Origin: Artemisia argyi
Taxonomy: Eukaryota; Streptophyta; Magnoliopsida; Asterales; Asteraceae
Assembly (NCBI GenBank): GCA_030686995.1
Contig: CM060704.1
Coordinates: 116,290,042-116,354,041 of the forward strand
Direction of reading: 5' to 3'
DNA: 64,000 bases
The position numbers and the translations under genes were made by a program. The notes under the pieces were generated by a model. It was not told the DNA's origin. It saw nothing but the letters and a program-made list of their open reading frames with translations, and ran no database searches. This document shows, one piece after another, positions 61,895-64,000 of this stretch. Numbering within the stretch: position 1 is the first letter of the stretch; every line of letters starts with the position of its first letter.

Positions 61895-62569
61895 TGATCC
61901 TACATAACATGTGATGGCTTAGTTTGGTCTTAAATCATAACAAAAATAATCAATATGGTTTTTGTAAATAAAAATAATAAGCATTTAATCAATGGTCTTG
62001 GCTAAAAGAATTACATATACCTTAACAAAACTTGTGCTAGATATTATAACTATTTGTTTTTCTCTATATTTATGTACATAAAACAAACATATTCGGTTAA
62101 ACGGATGATTCTACGACCTCCTTTGAATTTAACTGTATATTTTCGTCTCAATCAGTCTCCCCAGCCAGATAACTTACCTGCATTAAGAAATGTACTAACA
62201 AAACCAAACACATATTCAAGATAAAGTAGAAAAAGAAAAGAAAGAAACGAACCTCCACAGGCAACTCAACAGGGAATAAGTTTATGCTACTGAGATTGAA
62301 ACCGAAACGACTGCATATAAAACTGGAGTAAGTAAATCAGCACATAAATATTGCCCATAAAGCTTGAAAAGTCAGCAAATAACACTAATGAAAAAAAATA
62401 TTTGCATAGTTAATAAATGTGTCAAATATGATTACAAAAATTAATTGTTTTAAAAATTCAATTTTTTGGATAAATGACATGTTTTATGTTAAAGGAGTTA
62501 CGATCTGTTAGACCAGTTAGAGATAAAGCCTAAATCGCATAAATGGGTCAAAATCACTACTTCTTGGGA
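61895..62569. other. AT-rich intergenic DNA
   Basis: No gene recognised. Confidence 0.55.
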
Positions 62570-62997
62570 AAGTATGACATAACTGCAAATCTACTATGCC
62601 AAAAAGGTAGTTTGTTAACATAGTTAAGTAACCCTTGAGCCGGAAACTTGGGGAGCGGAATAGGGAAATGAGGAGCTTTGTGACCGAACCACTGCAAATC
62701 ATTGTATCTTTGTTTGATCTTTTTTTTACTCAATTCTTGTTTTGCATTTACCTATACATATTATCATTTCTTGTTCACAATAAGTTTCAAAAGTGGGATT
62801 TTAAAAGACCAAAACTACCCAAGGCCTTGGTCTAGTGGTATGTGAGTTGCTTACCAACCTAAAGGTTGTGGGTTCAAGCTTCGCTCGAGGCATTTGTGAG
62901 ATAGGTGGTTTAAGGTGTGAAAAATATTGCCGTTCAAAAAAAAAAAAAAAAAAAAAAAAAAGGACCAAAACTATTCAAACTCTTCTAGTAGTTCACA
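62570..62997 (+). mobile_element. Decayed LTR fragment related to the Copia LTR, split by a SINE
   Basis: Segments near 62608-62760 ('gtagtttgttaacatagt', 'gtgaccgaaccactgcaaat') and 62974-62997 ('ctattcaaactcttctag') match the last ~370 bp of the LTR at 31182-32432. It is the most diverged of the four relatives here. Confidence 0.7.
62818..62962 (+). mobile_element. tRNA-derived SINE
   Basis: 145 bp with a Pol III A box (TGGTCTAGTGG, ~62830) and B box (GGTTCAAGCTT, ~62872), ending in a run of about 26 A. An 11-bp target duplication, GACCAAAACTA, lies at 62807-62817 and 62963-62973, inside the LTR fragment. Confidence 0.88.
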
Positions 62998-63439
62998 AAT
63001 AAAATAGTAACACTAACACTAATGGTTTCAGCAACACTAACATAGTAAGAATATTGAATCGTTCATCCCTAAAGATGTGTATTGTCTAATTGCTAAGTGA
63101 AGAATGTATATGGCCCAATTTATGTGGCAAGGATGTAAACTGTGAAATTTGGCAAACCACAAGGATATATTTTACTGTTTACTCTTTTATTAGTTACCCC
63201 CTCATTTTTTTAGTTTTTTTTCTACAAAATCGACACAAGTATTGTTATACATCTTGTTGGATGAAATTTAGATTGACTCAAATTGTTTCAATTTTAATTT
63301 TCTATTGGCCAACGGGATGACTCCATTTTTCCAATGTTGCAAAATTGAGCTATGTTATTGGTGCAGTTGAAATCTTTTGAAAGATTTAATTTCACATTCT
63401 ATATGTTCTCTTATTATAATTGAGATAAGCTACTAATTT
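62998..63439. other. AT-rich intergenic DNA
   Basis: No gene recognised. Confidence 0.55.
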
Positions 63440-63605
63440 AACGACCTTAAAGTTCGCCTAGTGGTCACAAGAGGTCTCATGTTGGACCGTCACTAAATAC
63501 TATCTTGGGGGTGGCTAGTGAGAGGGTCGGTCATGGGGATAACCTATTATGCCTTATACATCTGAGTCAAAGATTTGTTTCCCATGTAATCTGAATAGAT
63601 AAACA
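63440..63605 (+). repeat. SINE-like fragment
   Basis: An A-box-like CGCCTAGTGGTC near 63457 and the shared 'atctgagtcaaagatttg' near 63560. B box weak, no tail. Confidence 0.4.
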
Positions 63606-64000
63606 CCCATACATTTACGCGTTTATAATAAGCTACTAATTTTTCTTCCAAACTACAAAAAAGTGACTTTGAAGTTTGAACAATTTAGTGCTAGAACTTT
63701 ATCGAGAAAACAATCCTTGTCGTGTCCTTCGTCCACTCTATCTCAAGTCTTAAATCTTTTATATAATAAAACAAAACGCCTATCGGGAATTTTCCATTTC
63801 AAAAAAATGCATTCATACCTTATTTAGTAATAATTGTATTTAAAAAAAGATTATTTTCTTATTAGATAACATTTTATATTTATCCATAACACAAGTAGAA
63901 GATAAGTACAAAAAATATAGATAAGATGCAATTAACACAAATAAAAGATAAATACAAAAAATATAGATAAAATGCAATTAATAATAGGATTAAAATTTTT
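63606..64000. other. AT-rich DNA with a ~42-bp tandem duplication
   Basis: The unit 'aagataagtacaaaaaatat' + 'agataagatgcaattaa' is present twice at 63898-63980. No gene. Confidence 0.6.

Overview
This is repeat-rich plant nuclear DNA. Genes carry spliceosomal introns, LTR elements have initiator-Met-tRNA-type primer sites, and Tourist, Stowaway, hAT and Mutator MITEs, tRNA-derived SINEs and LINE tails are common. The encoded proteins are eudicot-like. The repeat style resembles the daisy family (Asteraceae), but that is an impression and not proven by the sequence.

Four host genes can be supported. (1) A ten-exon CPP/TSO1-like CXC transcription factor at 34395-39546 (+) includes one GC-AG intron. 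(2) Tail-to-tail with it at 39989-41440 (-) is a three-exon, single-pass membrane protein of unknown function with a Cys-rich N-terminus. (3) A nine-exon secreted cucumisin-type subtilase lies at 52816-56099 (-), with all catalytic residues intact. (4) A single-coding-exon P-type PPR protein at 57961-59460 (-), close to Arabidopsis EMB3101 (At1g05600), probably has a 5'-UTR intron that hosts a MITE.

The left third (2109-17729) is one Mutator-like element, bounded by ~205-bp terminal inverted repeats and a perfect 9-bp target duplication. It carries a decayed MULE transposase (-) and, convergent to it, an intact-looking small gene for a GRF-type zinc finger plus helical tail. Two younger elements are nested inside: a tandem TRIM with three LTRs and two internal regions (5-bp TSD AGCCA), and an 8.1-kb Copia-type element (5-bp TSD ATGTT). 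The latter has an intact gag, no pol, and an extra Pro/Ser-rich ORF. Its LTRs, and the region upstream of the extra ORF, carry a GC-rich palindrome next to a TATA box.

From 17.7 to 34 kb lie MITEs, a young and nearly intact Ale/Retrofit-like Copia element (20766-25441, one coding frameshift), a LINE remnant, and a foldback-like palindrome whose arms are ~17-bp tandem repeats (about 30.2-33.3 kb), split by a solo LTR. Between the gene pairs (41.6-52.4 kb) are a Mutator foldback MITE, further MITEs, a probable ~2.5-kb solo LTR holding two hAT elements, and Copia debris. The right end has a solo LTR, a decayed LTR with a SINE inside it, and simple repeats.

No rRNA, functional tRNA, CRISPR or organellar genes were seen. 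All exon borders were worked out by eye from splice signals, reading frame and family conservation.
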